Origin: Comamonas testosteroni ATCC 11996 | GTDB lineage: Bacteria > Pseudomonadota > Gammaproteobacteria > Burkholderiales > Burkholderiaceae_C | DNA length: 64,000 bases | NCBI RefSeq assembly: GCF_000241525.1 | Contig: NZ_AHIL01000002.1 | Coordinates: forward strand, 1-64,000 | Direction: 5' to 3' | Shown: positions 53,338 through 62,532 of the stretch, one piece after another | Layout of the letters: every line of letters starts with the position of its first letter | How positions within the stretch are numbered: the stretch's first letter is position 1 | Program-made: the position numbers and the translations under genes | Notes under the pieces: model-generated | Told to the model about the DNA's origin: nothing | Databases searched by the model: none | Seen by the model: only the letters and a program-made list of their open reading frames with translations

Positions 53338-53356
53338 GAATGTTATCCGCTCTCTC

Positions 53357-54685
53357 ATGACCGACTCCCGCCCCAATCTGATCTTCATCCTGGCCGATGA
53401 CCTCGGCTATGCCGACCTGGGCTGCACCGGTGCGCGCGATGCGCACAACAACGCCACCGACGTCTCGCCGCGACTGGACGCCATGGCCGCCCAGGGCCTG
53501 CGCTTCACGCGCGGCTACTCCAACTCGTCGGTGTGCTCGCCCACGCGCTTTGCGCTGGCCACGGGCCGCTGGCAGTACCGCCTGCGCGGTGCGGCCGAGG
53601 AACCCATCGCCAGCGTGCATGGCGACAAGGTGCTGGGCCTGCCGCCCGATCACCCCACGGTGGCATCGCTGCTGCGCGATGCCGGCTATGCCACGGCCCT
53701 GGTCGGCAAATGGCATCTGGGCTACCCCCCGCATTTCGGCCCGCGCCTGTCGGGCTACGAGGAGTTCTACGGCTTTCACGCCGGCGGCGCCGACTACTTC
53801 GCCCACTGCGATCCGCGCGGGCGCCCCGACTTCTGGATCAACGAGAAGCCGCATGCCGAAGACGGCTACCTGACCGATCTGCTGAGCCGCCGCGCCGTGG
53901 ACTTCGTCAAGCGCCAGACGGCCAAGCAGCCCTTCTACCTCTCGCTGCACTACAGCGCGCCGCACTGGCCCTGGCTGACGCGCGAGGACCGCGCCGAGTC
54001 CGAACGCCTGCAAGGCATGGGCAAGCATATCGACGGCGGCTCCATCGACACCTATCAGCGCATGATCCATCACATGGACGAAGGCATAGGCTGGCTGCTG
54101 GATGCGCTGGAGGAAAAAGGCATGAGCGAGAACACGCTCATCGTCTTCACCAGCGACAACGGCGGCGAGCGCTTCTCCAATACCTGGCCTTTCGTGGGCC
54201 AGAAGATGGATCTGCTCGAAGGCGGCATCCGCGTACCTTTGCTGGCACGCTGGCCGGCGCGCATGACGGCCGGCGCCGTCTGCGACACGCCCAGCCTGAC
54301 CATGGACTGGTCGGCTACCTTCCTGGCCGCTGCCGGCGTATCGGCAGATGCCGACTATCCGCTGGACGGCATCAGCCTGCTGCCCCTGATGCAGGATCAA
54401 AGCTGGATGCCCGAGCGCGACCTGGCCTGGCGCATGAAGCACCGCGAGCAAAAGGCCTTGATACGCGGCGACTGGAAATACCTGCAGATCGAGGGCATCG
54501 AATACCTGTTCAACATCGCCAGCGACCCGCGCGAGCGCGCCAATCTGCGTGATCGTGAGCCCCGGAAGCTGGCCGAGTTGCGCAGCGCCTGGGAGCTCTG
54601 GAATCGGGACCTTCCGCCGATTCCCGAAGAAGCCAAGGTCTCGCTGGTGTTCACCAAGGCAGACCTGCCCCAGGCCAGCTTCTGA
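53357..54685 (+). CDS. Type I sulfatase (formylglycine-dependent)
   Basis: This 442-residue sulfatase hydrolyses sulfate esters. The cysteine-type motif CSPTR (Cys60, to be converted to formylglycine) is in SSVCSPTRFALATGR. Metal residues include Asp14/Asp15 in LADDLGY and Asp/Asn in TSDNGGERF; GKWHLG carries the conserved Lys and His. There is no signal peptide, so it acts in the cytoplasm on imported substrate. The ATG at 53357 has a poor ribosome site; a TTG at 53336 is an alternative. The converting enzyme is not in the window. Confidence 0.9.
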   Translation: MTDSRPNLIFILADDLGYADLGCTGARDAHNNATDVSPRLDAMAAQGLRFTRGYSNSSVCSPTRFALATGRWQYRLRGAAEEPIASVHGDKVLGLPPDHPTVASLLRDAGYATALVGKWHLGYPPHFGPRLSGYEEFYGFHAGGADYFAHCDPRGRPDFWINEKPHAEDGYLTDLLSRRAVDFVKRQTAKQPFYLSLHYSAPHWPWLTREDRAESERLQGMGKHIDGGSIDTYQRMIHHMDEGIGWLLDALEEKGMSENTLIVFTSDNGGERFSNTWPFVGQKMDLLEGGIRVPLLARWPARMTAGAVCDTPSLTMDWSATFLAAAGVSADADYPLDGISLLPLMQDQSWMPERDLAWRMKHREQKALIRGDWKYLQIEGIEYLFNIASDPRERANLRDREPRKLAELRSAWELWNRDLPPIPEEAKVSLVFTKADLPQASF

Positions 54686-54701
54686 GCTGCGCGCGACCTG
54701 C

Positions 54702-54732
54702 AAGCCCATCGCCCTGGCGATGGGCTTTTTTT
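54702..54732 (+). terminator. Intrinsic terminator after the sulfatase gene
   Basis: AAGCCCATCGCC (54702-54713), CT, GGCGATGGGCTT (54716-54727) and a run of T form a perfect 12-bp stem with a U-tract. It separates the sulfatase gene from the nitrogen operon. Confidence 0.9.
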
Positions 54733-54772
54733 GCGTCCGCGCCCAAACGGAGAGCACGCACTCACTTGCAAA

Positions 54773-54848
54773 TCACCTGTTTGGTGCAAAAAGACGCGCA
54801 AAAGCCGGGCCATGGCGGTGCATCGCAAAAACGCACCATCCTGGTGCA
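54773..54848 (+). promoter_or_regulatory. Two NtrC-binding sites upstream of the porin-glnK-amtB operon
   Basis: Site 1 is TCACC-TGTT-TGGTGC (54773-54787) and site 2 is GCACC-ATCC-TGGTGC (54833-54847). The NtrC consensus is GCACC-N4-TGGTGC, so site 2 is perfect and site 1 has one mismatch. The sites are 60 bp apart, about six helical turns, and lie some 170-235 bp upstream of the expected start, as enhancers do. Confidence 0.8.
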
Positions 54849-54989
54849 TCCGGTTCAGGCCGCAGCCCGGGTGGCGAAAGTTGCGCACAGTGATTGTGAA
54901 AACTCGTAGCTTTTTGTACCGGGCAGCTATGGCCCGCCGCCTGTTCCAGGGCCTTGGGCAGCGAACCGCGCCGCAGCCGCCGCAGAGAC

Positions 54990-55004
54990 TGGCACGGTCT
55001 GTGC
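54990..55004 (+). promoter_or_regulatory. Sigma-54 (RpoN) promoter
   Basis: TGGCACGGTCTGTGC matches the -24/-12 consensus TGGCACG-N4-TTGC with one mismatch and the right spacing. Transcription should begin near 55016, 45 bp before the porin gene. With the NtrC sites it predicts induction under nitrogen limitation. Confidence 0.78.
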
Positions 55005-55060
55005 TTTGAGAGTTCATCCGAGATTTTTGCCACGAAATTTTCAAACCGGAGGAACCCTGA

Positions 55061-56169
<1,109 letters not shown>

Positions 56170-56208
56170 AGGCCCAGTCTCTCTGGAACCGTTTTGAGAA
56201 AGATTGCC

Positions 56209-57561
56209 ATGATCAAGAAACTATTGAGCGCAGGCCTGGGACTGGGCCTGCTGGCTGCCGGCGCCACCGGCTTTGCCCAGGAAGCTGCAACGGCTGCAGC
56301 CGCCGCAGCACCTGTGGCCGAAGCAGCGGCCGAGGCCGTTCCCACCCTGAGCGCCGGCGATACCGCCTGGATGCTGACCTCGACCATGCTGGTGATCCTG
56401 ATGGTCATCCCCGGCCTGGCGCTGTTCTACGGCGGCCTGGTACGCAGCAAGAACATGCTGTCCGTGCTGGCACAGGTCTTCGTGATCTTTTCGCTGATCA
56501 CCGTGCTGTGGGCCATCTACGGCTACTCGCTGGCTTTTGGCGGCGAGGGCAAGTTCTTCGCAGGCTTCGACAAGCTGTTCCTCATGGGCATCACGCCTGA
56601 CACGCTGTCGTCCATGCTCAAGACCATCCCCGAATACGTGTTCGTGGCCTTCCAGTCCACCTTCGCCGCCATCACCGTGGCGCTGATCGTGGGAGCGTTT
56701 GCCGAGCGCATCAAGTTCGCGGCCGTGATCGTGTTCTCCGTGCTGTGGTTCACCTTCAGCTACATCCCCATGGCCCACATGGTGTGGGGCGGCGGTCTGC
56801 TGGGTGCCGATGGCGCGCTGGACTTCGCGGGCGGCACCGTGGTGCACATCAACGCCGCCGTGGCCGGTCTGGTGGGTGCCTACATGCTGGGCAAGCGCAT
56901 CGGCTTCGGCAAGGAAGCGCTGCCTCCTCACAGCCTGACGCTGACCATGGTGGGCGCTTCGCTGCTGTGGGTGGGCTGGTTCGGCTTCAACGCCGGCTCC
57001 GCCGGTGCCGCCAACGGCATTGCCGGCCTGGCCTTCATCAACACCATCCTGGCCACCGGCGCCGCCGCCATCTCCTGGATCGTGGCCGAAGCGCTGCTGC
57101 GCGGCAAGGCCTCCATGCTGGGTGCTGCCTCGGGTGCCGTGGCCGGTCTGGTGACCATCACCCCCGCCGCCGGTTTCGTCGGCCCCATGGGCTCCATCGT
57201 CATGGGCATCATCGCCGGCCCTCTGTGCTTCTGGGGCGTGTCTGGCCTCAAGCACCTGCTCAAGGTTGACGATGTCTGCGACGTGTTCGGCGTCCACGGC
57301 GTCGGCGGTATCCTGGGTGCCATCCTGACCGGCGTGTTCTGCGCCAAGGGTCTGGGCGGTATCGAGCCCGAGGGCTACAACATGGCCCATCAGCTGTGGG
57401 TGCAGGTCGAGAGCGTGCTGGTGACCATCGTCTGGTCCGGCGTGGTCTCCTACGTGGCCTACAAGATTGCCGATCTGACCGTGGGTCTGCGTGTCTCGGA
57501 AGAGTCCGAACGCCAGGGCCTGGACATCACTTCCCATGGTGAGGTGGCCTACACCCGCTAA
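56209..57561 (+). CDS. amtB: Ammonium transporter AmtB
   Basis: This 450-residue inner-membrane ammonium channel has a signal-like N-terminus (ending GFAQE), an alanine-rich linker, then 11 helices. PGLALFYGGLVRSKN, the Phe-gate FVAFQSTFAAIT, and the twin pore histidines in VVHINAAVAG and GVHGVGG are present. The ATG at 56209 was chosen over an upstream TTG. It is co-transcribed with the porin and glnK under sigma-54 control. Confidence 0.95.
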   Translation: MIKKLLSAGLGLGLLAAGATGFAQEAATAAAAAAPVAEAAAEAVPTLSAGDTAWMLTSTMLVILMVIPGLALFYGGLVRSKNMLSVLAQVFVIFSLITVLWAIYGYSLAFGGEGKFFAGFDKLFLMGITPDTLSSMLKTIPEYVFVAFQSTFAAITVALIVGAFAERIKFAAVIVFSVLWFTFSYIPMAHMVWGGGLLGADGALDFAGGTVVHINAAVAGLVGAYMLGKRIGFGKEALPPHSLTLTMVGASLLWVGWFGFNAGSAGAANGIAGLAFINTILATGAAAISWIVAEALLRGKASMLGAASGAVAGLVTITPAAGFVGPMGSIVMGIIAGPLCFWGVSGLKHLLKVDDVCDVFGVHGVGGILGAILTGVFCAKGLGGIEPEGYNMAHQLWVQVESVLVTIVWSGVVSYVAYKIADLTVGLRVSEESERQGLDITSHGEVAYTR

Positions 57562-57597
57562 GCGGCAGGCTCTTCGCAAGTTCAGTTTCATTACGTT

Positions 57598-57627
57598 GCC
57601 CCGCAGTGCGAACTGCGGGGCTTTTTT
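57598..57627 (+). terminator. Intrinsic terminator after amtB
   Basis: The stem GCCCCGCAGT and ACTGCGGGGC, with the loop GCGA, is followed by TTTTTT. It cleanly separates amtB from glcE. Confidence 0.92.
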
Positions 57628-57693
57628 ATTCACGCCTGCTTTTCAAAAAAATCAAAGACCAGGCCTTCCTGCCCAAGGGGCGCCCCGGCTACC

Positions 57694-58842
57694 ATGCAGG
57701 CCATGGATTCAGCCACCAGCCAAATCAATCAGCTCAGCGAGCGCATTCGCGCCGCTGCCAGTGACAAGACCCCGCTGCGCATCTGCGGCAGCGGCAGCAA
57801 GGACTTCTACGGCCTGCGTCTGCAGGGCGAACCGCTGTCCACGCGCGCGCTCAGCGGCATCGTCAGCTACGAGCCCAGCGAGCTGGTTGTCACCGTACGC
57901 GCCGGCACGCCGCTGGCCGAGCTGGAGGCAACATTGGCCAGCCAGGGCCAGTGCCTGGCTTTCGAGCCGCCGCACTTCGGCGCCGCCAGCACCGTTGGCG
58001 GCATGGTCGCCGCAGGCCTGTCGGGCCCGTCGCGTGCCAGCGTGGGCGCAGTGCGCGACTTTGTGCTGGGCCTGGAGATGATCAACGGCCAGGGCGAGCT
58101 GCTGCGCTACGGCGGCCAGGTCATGAAGAATGTGGCCGGCTATGACGTCTCGCGCCTGATGGCGGGCAGTTGGGGCACTCTGGGCCTGATCACCGAGGTC
58201 AGCCTCAAGGTCCTGCCCGTGGCTCCGGCCGAGGCCACTCTGCGCTTTGATAGCTGCAGCCAGGCGCAGGCGCTGGACTGGCTCAATCACTGGGGCGGCC
58301 AGCCTCTGCCGCTCAATGCCAGCAACTGGCTGGAAGAAGACGGCAAGGGCACGCTGTATCTGCGCCTGCGCGGCGCCCGCGCGGCCGTGCAGGCCGCCAC
58401 GCTGCGCCTGGGTGGCGAGCGGCTGGACAGCGACGCCGTCGCCGCCGACTGGAGCGCAAGCCGCGATCTGAACCTGCCCTGGTTCCAGCAGCGCGCTGCC
58501 GATCATTGCCTGTGGCGTCTGTCCACTCCTGCGACCGCAGCGCCGCTGCCATTGCCGCAAGGCGCGGCAGGCCCGTTCATCGACTGGCATGGCGCTCAGC
58601 GCTGGGTGCAGGCCCCGCGTTCGGCCGCCGCAGCCTTGCAGCAACTCGCGCAGGCAGCCGGCGGATCCGCTTCTCTTTTCAGAGCCGAAGACGCCAGCCA
58701 GACAAGCGCCAACAGCGATCTCGATGTGCATGCACAGGCCAGCCCGGCAGGCCGCACATCGGCACAGCTGCATGCCCGGCTCAAGCAGGCCTTCGACCCC
58801 GCCGGCATTCTCAATGTGGGCCGTCTCTCGGCGCATTGGTAA
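57694..58842 (+). CDS. glcE: Glycolate oxidase FAD-binding subunit GlcE
   Basis: This 382-residue subunit of membrane-associated glycolate oxidase has a PCMH-type FAD domain (EPSELVVTVRAGTPLAELEA, residues about 50-70; FGAASTVGGMVAAGLSGPSR) and the later RYGGQVMKNVAGYDVSRL. It ends ILNVGRLSAHW. The ATG at 57694 is 9 bp before a second ATG; either is possible. glcF follows at once. The catalytic glcD subunit is not next to it. Confidence 0.92.
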   Translation: MQAMDSATSQINQLSERIRAAASDKTPLRICGSGSKDFYGLRLQGEPLSTRALSGIVSYEPSELVVTVRAGTPLAELEATLASQGQCLAFEPPHFGAASTVGGMVAAGLSGPSRASVGAVRDFVLGLEMINGQGELLRYGGQVMKNVAGYDVSRLMAGSWGTLGLITEVSLKVLPVAPAEATLRFDSCSQAQALDWLNHWGGQPLPLNASNWLEEDGKGTLYLRLRGARAAVQAATLRLGGERLDSDAVAADWSASRDLNLPWFQQRAADHCLWRLSTPATAAPLPLPQGAAGPFIDWHGAQRWVQAPRSAAAALQQLAQAAGGSASLFRAEDASQTSANSDLDVHAQASPAGRTSAQLHARLKQAFDPAGILNVGRLSAHW

Positions 58843-58860
58843 GAACAAGGACAGCGCCCC

Positions 58861-60114
58861 ATGCAAACCAATCTCGCGCCCGAATACCGTGCCACGCCCG
58901 AAGGTCAGGAAGCCGAAGCCATTTTGCGCAAATGCGTGCATTGCGGCTTTTGCACCGCCACCTGCCCCACTTACCAGACCCTGGGCGATGAGCTGGACGG
59001 CCCGCGCGGCCGCATCTATCTGATCAAGCAGGTGCTGGAAGGGCAAACACCCACGCGGGCCACGCAGCTGCATCTGGACCGCTGCCTGACCTGCCGCAAC
59101 TGCGAATCCACCTGCCCCAGCGGCGTGCAGTACGGCCACCTGGTCGATATCGGCCGCAAGATCGTCGATGAGCAGGTCGAGCGCCCCACAGGCGAGAAGC
59201 TGCAGCGCTGGCTGCTCAAGGAGGGCATGAATTCCCCGCTGTTCGCCCCCGCGCTGAAGCTGGGCCGCGCCGTCAAAGGTCTGTTGCCCGAGTCCCTGGG
59301 CGAAAAAATACCGACCGTCCAGGATGCCGGTGCCTGGCCCGTGCGCGAGCATGCGCGCAAGGTGCTGCTGCTGGCAGGCTGCGTGCAGCCGGCCATGATG
59401 CCGCGCATCAATTACGCCACGGCCCGCGTGCTGGACGCCGTGGGCGTGCAGACCGTGATTGCCGACAAGGCAGGCTGCTGCGGTGCGGTGAAGTTCCACC
59501 TCAACGACCAGGACGGCGGCAAGGCCCAGATGCGCGCCAATATCGACGCCTGGTGGCCGCTGGTGGAACGCGGCGAGGTCGAGGCGATTGTGATGAACGC
59601 CTCGGGCTGTGGCGTCACCGTCAAGGAGTACGGCCATCTGCTGCGGCTTGAGCCGCAATACGCAGACAAGGCCGCGCGCATCAGCGCCTTGACTCGCGAC
59701 CTCAGCGAACTGTTGCCCGCCATGCTGCCCGAGCTGGTGGACAAGCTCAAGGACCGCGTCACGGTGCCCCCCGCTCCCGTGGCCTACCACCCGCCCTGCA
59801 CGCTGCAACATGGGCAGAAGCTGCGTGGCGGCGTGGAAGCGGGCCTGCGCGAGCTGGGGTTTGATCTGCGCGTGGCGCGCACCGAATCCCATCTGTGCTG
59901 CGGCTCTGCCGGCACCTACTCGGTGCTGCAGCCCGAGATCTCGCACCAGTTGCGCGACCGCAAGATCGCCGCACTGGACGAGCCGTTCGCGCCCGAAAAG
60001 CCTGCGGCGATTCTCTCGGCCAATATGGGCTGCATCGTCCATCTGCAAAACGGCACCGAGGTCCCGGTCATGCACTGGGTGGAGCTGCTGGATCAGGCGC
60101 TGGCCGCCGGCTGA
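58861..60114 (+). CDS. glcF: Glycolate oxidase iron-sulfur subunit GlcF
   Basis: This 417-residue subunit has two 4Fe-4S motifs, CVHCGFCTATCP (about residue 25) and CLTCRNCESTCP (about residue 75), and two CCG-type cysteine-rich domains with DKAGCCGAV and SHLCCGSAG. It passes electrons from GlcD/GlcE to the respiratory chain at the membrane. It follows glcE by 18 bp. Confidence 0.94.
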   Translation: MQTNLAPEYRATPEGQEAEAILRKCVHCGFCTATCPTYQTLGDELDGPRGRIYLIKQVLEGQTPTRATQLHLDRCLTCRNCESTCPSGVQYGHLVDIGRKIVDEQVERPTGEKLQRWLLKEGMNSPLFAPALKLGRAVKGLLPESLGEKIPTVQDAGAWPVREHARKVLLLAGCVQPAMMPRINYATARVLDAVGVQTVIADKAGCCGAVKFHLNDQDGGKAQMRANIDAWWPLVERGEVEAIVMNASGCGVTVKEYGHLLRLEPQYADKAARISALTRDLSELLPAMLPELVDKLKDRVTVPPAPVAYHPPCTLQHGQKLRGGVEAGLRELGFDLRVARTESHLCCGSAGTYSVLQPEISHQLRDRKIAALDEPFAPEKPAAILSANMGCIVHLQNGTEVPVMHWVELLDQALAAG

Positions 60115-60190
60115 CACCCCCGCATGCCACTGCAGTTTGCAATGCTGGCATGATTGGGGGTTTTGTTTTCCCAGGCCCACGGGCTTTGCC

Positions 60191-60943
60191 ATGACTGAAA
60201 TCGTGTCTGAATCACAAGAGCAGAAAGCCTCGCAAGCGGCATCGCAGCACAGCGTGCAGGACTCGCAGCCCGGCTCACGCTCGCGCCGAGGCGGCCGTGG
60301 CCGCCAGAACCCGGCCCCTGCAGCCAAAGCCGCCCCGCAGGCCGCACGTCCGCAACACCCCTTGCTGGAGCAGCTAGCGCAGTGGCACCCGGCCCTGTTC
60401 GGCGAGCAGCTGCTGCCCTTCAAGCGCGGCATTTTTGAAGACCTGCTGGCCGCACACCCGGAGCTGGACAAGGACGCGCTCAAGAGCGCACTGCAGCAGC
60501 ACACCCGCTCCGGTCGCTATCTGGCTGCCATGGCCAGCGGCCAGCAGCGCCATGACCTCGACGGCCAGCCCGTGGAGGCCACGCTGCCCGAGCATGTGCA
60601 CCACGCGCTGATCGAAGTCTTCCGCCGCCGCCAGCAGCGCACGCAGGAAGACCTGACGCCCAAGCTGCGCAACCGCATCGTCGTCGCCTACGAAGCCTCC
60701 GGTCTCACGCGCGAGGAATACGCCGAACGTGTGCAGGGCCGTGACGAAAAGACCAACGCCCTGGTGGTAGATGCCCTGGCCGAGGCCGATGCCCGCGCAG
60801 CCAAGGACGAGGCGCTGCTGCGCTCCTTCCAGCTCAGCGGCCAGACTTCGGAGCAGGAGTTCGCCGAGATGTACGGCATGAATCCGCGCCAGGTCGCCCA
60901 GCAGCTGGAACGCGCGCGTCGCCGCCAGCAAAATATTCAATAA
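60191..60943 (+). CDS. ProQ/FinO-family RNA chaperone
   Basis: This 250-residue RNA-binding protein has a basic, disordered N-terminus (SRSRRGGRGRQ, residues 29-39). The FinO domain is about residues 55-145 (HPALFGEQLLPFKRGIFEDLL, then HTRSGRYLAAMASGQQRHDLDG). A helical C-terminal part ends in ARRRQQNIQ. ProQ proteins bind small RNAs and mRNA 3' ends. The ATG at 60191 starts a plausible N-terminus. It converges on the aldehyde dehydrogenase gene. Confidence 0.88.
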   Translation: MTEIVSESQEQKASQAASQHSVQDSQPGSRSRRGGRGRQNPAPAAKAAPQAARPQHPLLEQLAQWHPALFGEQLLPFKRGIFEDLLAAHPELDKDALKSALQQHTRSGRYLAAMASGQQRHDLDGQPVEATLPEHVHHALIEVFRRRQQRTQEDLTPKLRNRIVVAYEASGLTREEYAERVQGRDEKTNALVVDALAEADARAAKDEALLRSFQLSGQTSEQEFAEMYGMNPRQVAQQLERARRRQQNIQ

Positions 60944-60985
60944 AAATAGCTGCTGGCGCCCATCAGATAGGCACCAGCAGCTATT
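60930..60985 (-). terminator. Intrinsic terminator of the aldehyde dehydrogenase gene
   Basis: The arms AATAGCTGCTGGCGCC (60945-60960) and GGCACCAGCAGCTATT (60970-60985) form a 16-bp stem with one mismatch, which is a G-U pair on the minus-strand RNA. On that strand it runs into TTTTTATT. It ends the leftward transcript; the plus side has no T run. Confidence 0.75.
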
Positions 60986-60998
60986 GATCTTGAATAGA

Positions 60999-62429
60999 TC
61001 AGGCTGCGCCGTAGCCCATGACAGCCTTGGTTTCCAGGAAATCGCGGAAACCGTGCTCGCCCCATTCACGGCCATTGCCTGACTGCTTGTAGCCGCCGAA
61101 CGGCGCATTGAAATCGGGCCCCGCGCCGTTGAGGTGGACCATGCCGGTGCGCAGGCGCGCGGCCACGCGGCGCGCACGCTCCAGGCTGCCCGACTGCACA
61201 TAGCCCGAGAGACCGTACACCGTGTCGTTAGCCATGCGGATGGCGTCTTCCTCGTCATCGTAGGGAATCATCACCAGCACGGGACCGAAGATTTCCTCGC
61301 GCGCAATGGTCATGTCATTGCTCACGTCGGCAAACACCGTGGGTTTGACAAAGTAGCCCTGAGCCAGCCCCTCGGGACGGCCCGTACCGCCGGCCACCAG
61401 GGTCGCGCCCTCTTCGATGCCCTTGCGGATCAGGGCCTGGATCTTGCCCCATTGCGCCTCGCTGACTACGGGTCCCATGTGCATGCCCTCGGCCAGCGCA
61501 TCGGCCACAGTCGCTGCGCCGGCGACGCTGCGGGCGATCTCCACGGCCTGCCCATGCAGGGCGCGCGGCACGAACATGCGCGTGGGGGCATTGCAGCTCT
61601 GGCCCGAGTTCATCAGCACCGCTTGCACGCCCTGGGTCACGGCCTTTTGCAGGTTGGCGTCGTCCAGCACGATATTGGCGGACTTGCCACCCAGTTCCTG
61701 GGCCACGCGCTTGACGCTGTCGGCCGCGGCCTTGGCCACGGCAATGCCCGCCCGCGTGGAGCCGGTGAAGGTCATCATGTCTATGCCGGGGTGAGAGGAC
61801 ATGGCTTCGCCCACGCCTGGGCCGTCGCCGTTGACAAGGTTGAAGACGCCGGGGGGCACGCCCGCCTCGTGCAGCACCTCGGCCACGAGCAGGGCATTGA
61901 GCGGGGCGACCTCCGAGGGCTTGAGCACCATGGTGCAGCCAGCGGCCAGGGCCGGGGCAACCTTGCACATGATCTGGTTGATGGGCCAGTTCCAGGGCGT
62001 GATCATGCCGACCACGCCCACGGGCTCGTGCACGACGGCCGTGCTGCCCTGCACATGTTCGAAGGCGAAGTTCTTGAGGACCTCGATGGTGGAGCCCAGA
62101 TGGGCCACACCCATGGCGGCCTGCGCCGCCTTGGACAGCCACAGCGGCGCCCCCATCTCCTGCGAGATGGTCTGCACGAAGTCGCCGTAGCGGCGCTGGT
62201 AGACCTCCAGCACCTTGGCCAGCAGGGCCAGGCGCTCTTCGCGGCTGGTGCGCGAGTAGCCCTCGAAGGCGCGGCGCGCGGCGGCCACGGCCTTGTCCAC
62301 GTCGGCGGCCGAGCCCATGCTGATGCGGGCGATGGCCTGCTCGTTGGAGGGATTGATGACCTCCAGGCTGCGCGGGCTGACCGGGTTCACCCATTGGCCG
62401 TCGATGTAGAACTGCAGATGGTCTTGCAT
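60999..62429 (-). CDS. NAD(P)-dependent aldehyde dehydrogenase
   Basis: This 476-residue aldehyde dehydrogenase has the cofactor segment TPWNWPINQIMCKVAPAL, the general base Glu in QELGGKSANIV, the nucleophile Cys in NSGQSCNAPTRM, and EEIFGPVLVMI. The ATG at 62429 was chosen from the family start QFYIDGQWVNP. It lies just behind a PQQ alcohol dehydrogenase gene on the same strand, so it probably oxidises the aldehyde made by that enzyme to the acid. The substrate range is unknown. Confidence 0.93.
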   Translation of the reverse strand: MQDHLQFYIDGQWVNPVSPRSLEVINPSNEQAIARISMGSAADVDKAVAAARRAFEGYSRTSREERLALLAKVLEVYQRRYGDFVQTISQEMGAPLWLSKAAQAAMGVAHLGSTIEVLKNFAFEHVQGSTAVVHEPVGVVGMITPWNWPINQIMCKVAPALAAGCTMVLKPSEVAPLNALLVAEVLHEAGVPPGVFNLVNGDGPGVGEAMSSHPGIDMMTFTGSTRAGIAVAKAAADSVKRVAQELGGKSANIVLDDANLQKAVTQGVQAVLMNSGQSCNAPTRMFVPRALHGQAVEIARSVAGAATVADALAEGMHMGPVVSEAQWGKIQALIRKGIEEGATLVAGGTGRPEGLAQGYFVKPTVFADVSNDMTIAREEIFGPVLVMIPYDDEEDAIRMANDTVYGLSGYVQSGSLERARRVAARLRTGMVHLNGAGPDFNAPFGGYKQSGNGREWGEHGFRDFLETKAVMGYGAA

Positions 62430-62532
62430 AAGGCTATTTCCTTGGTGTCGAGTCAAAAGAAGAGGTTTGCGATCCGGGGCCGCCGGTGCGTGGCTCGGGG
62501 GCACCTGTGGCCCGGCGTGGTGAAGTACAGCT

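Noticed and set aside
53336-53356. TTG start extending the sulfatase by seven codons
   Set aside because: The TTG overlaps the end of the hairpin terminator and the extension (MNVIRSL) does not match the family start; the ATG at 53357 was preferred.
56221-57633. 470-codon minus-strand open frame opposite amtB
   Set aside because: His- and Gly-rich antisense shadow of amtB, running through the amtB terminator.
57709-60504. Very long minus-strand open frame opposite glcE-glcF and proQ (about 930 codons)
   Set aside because: It is opposite three well-supported genes, its translation is low-complexity and family-less, and it has no ribosome binding site. High GC leaves few stop codons on the opposite strand.
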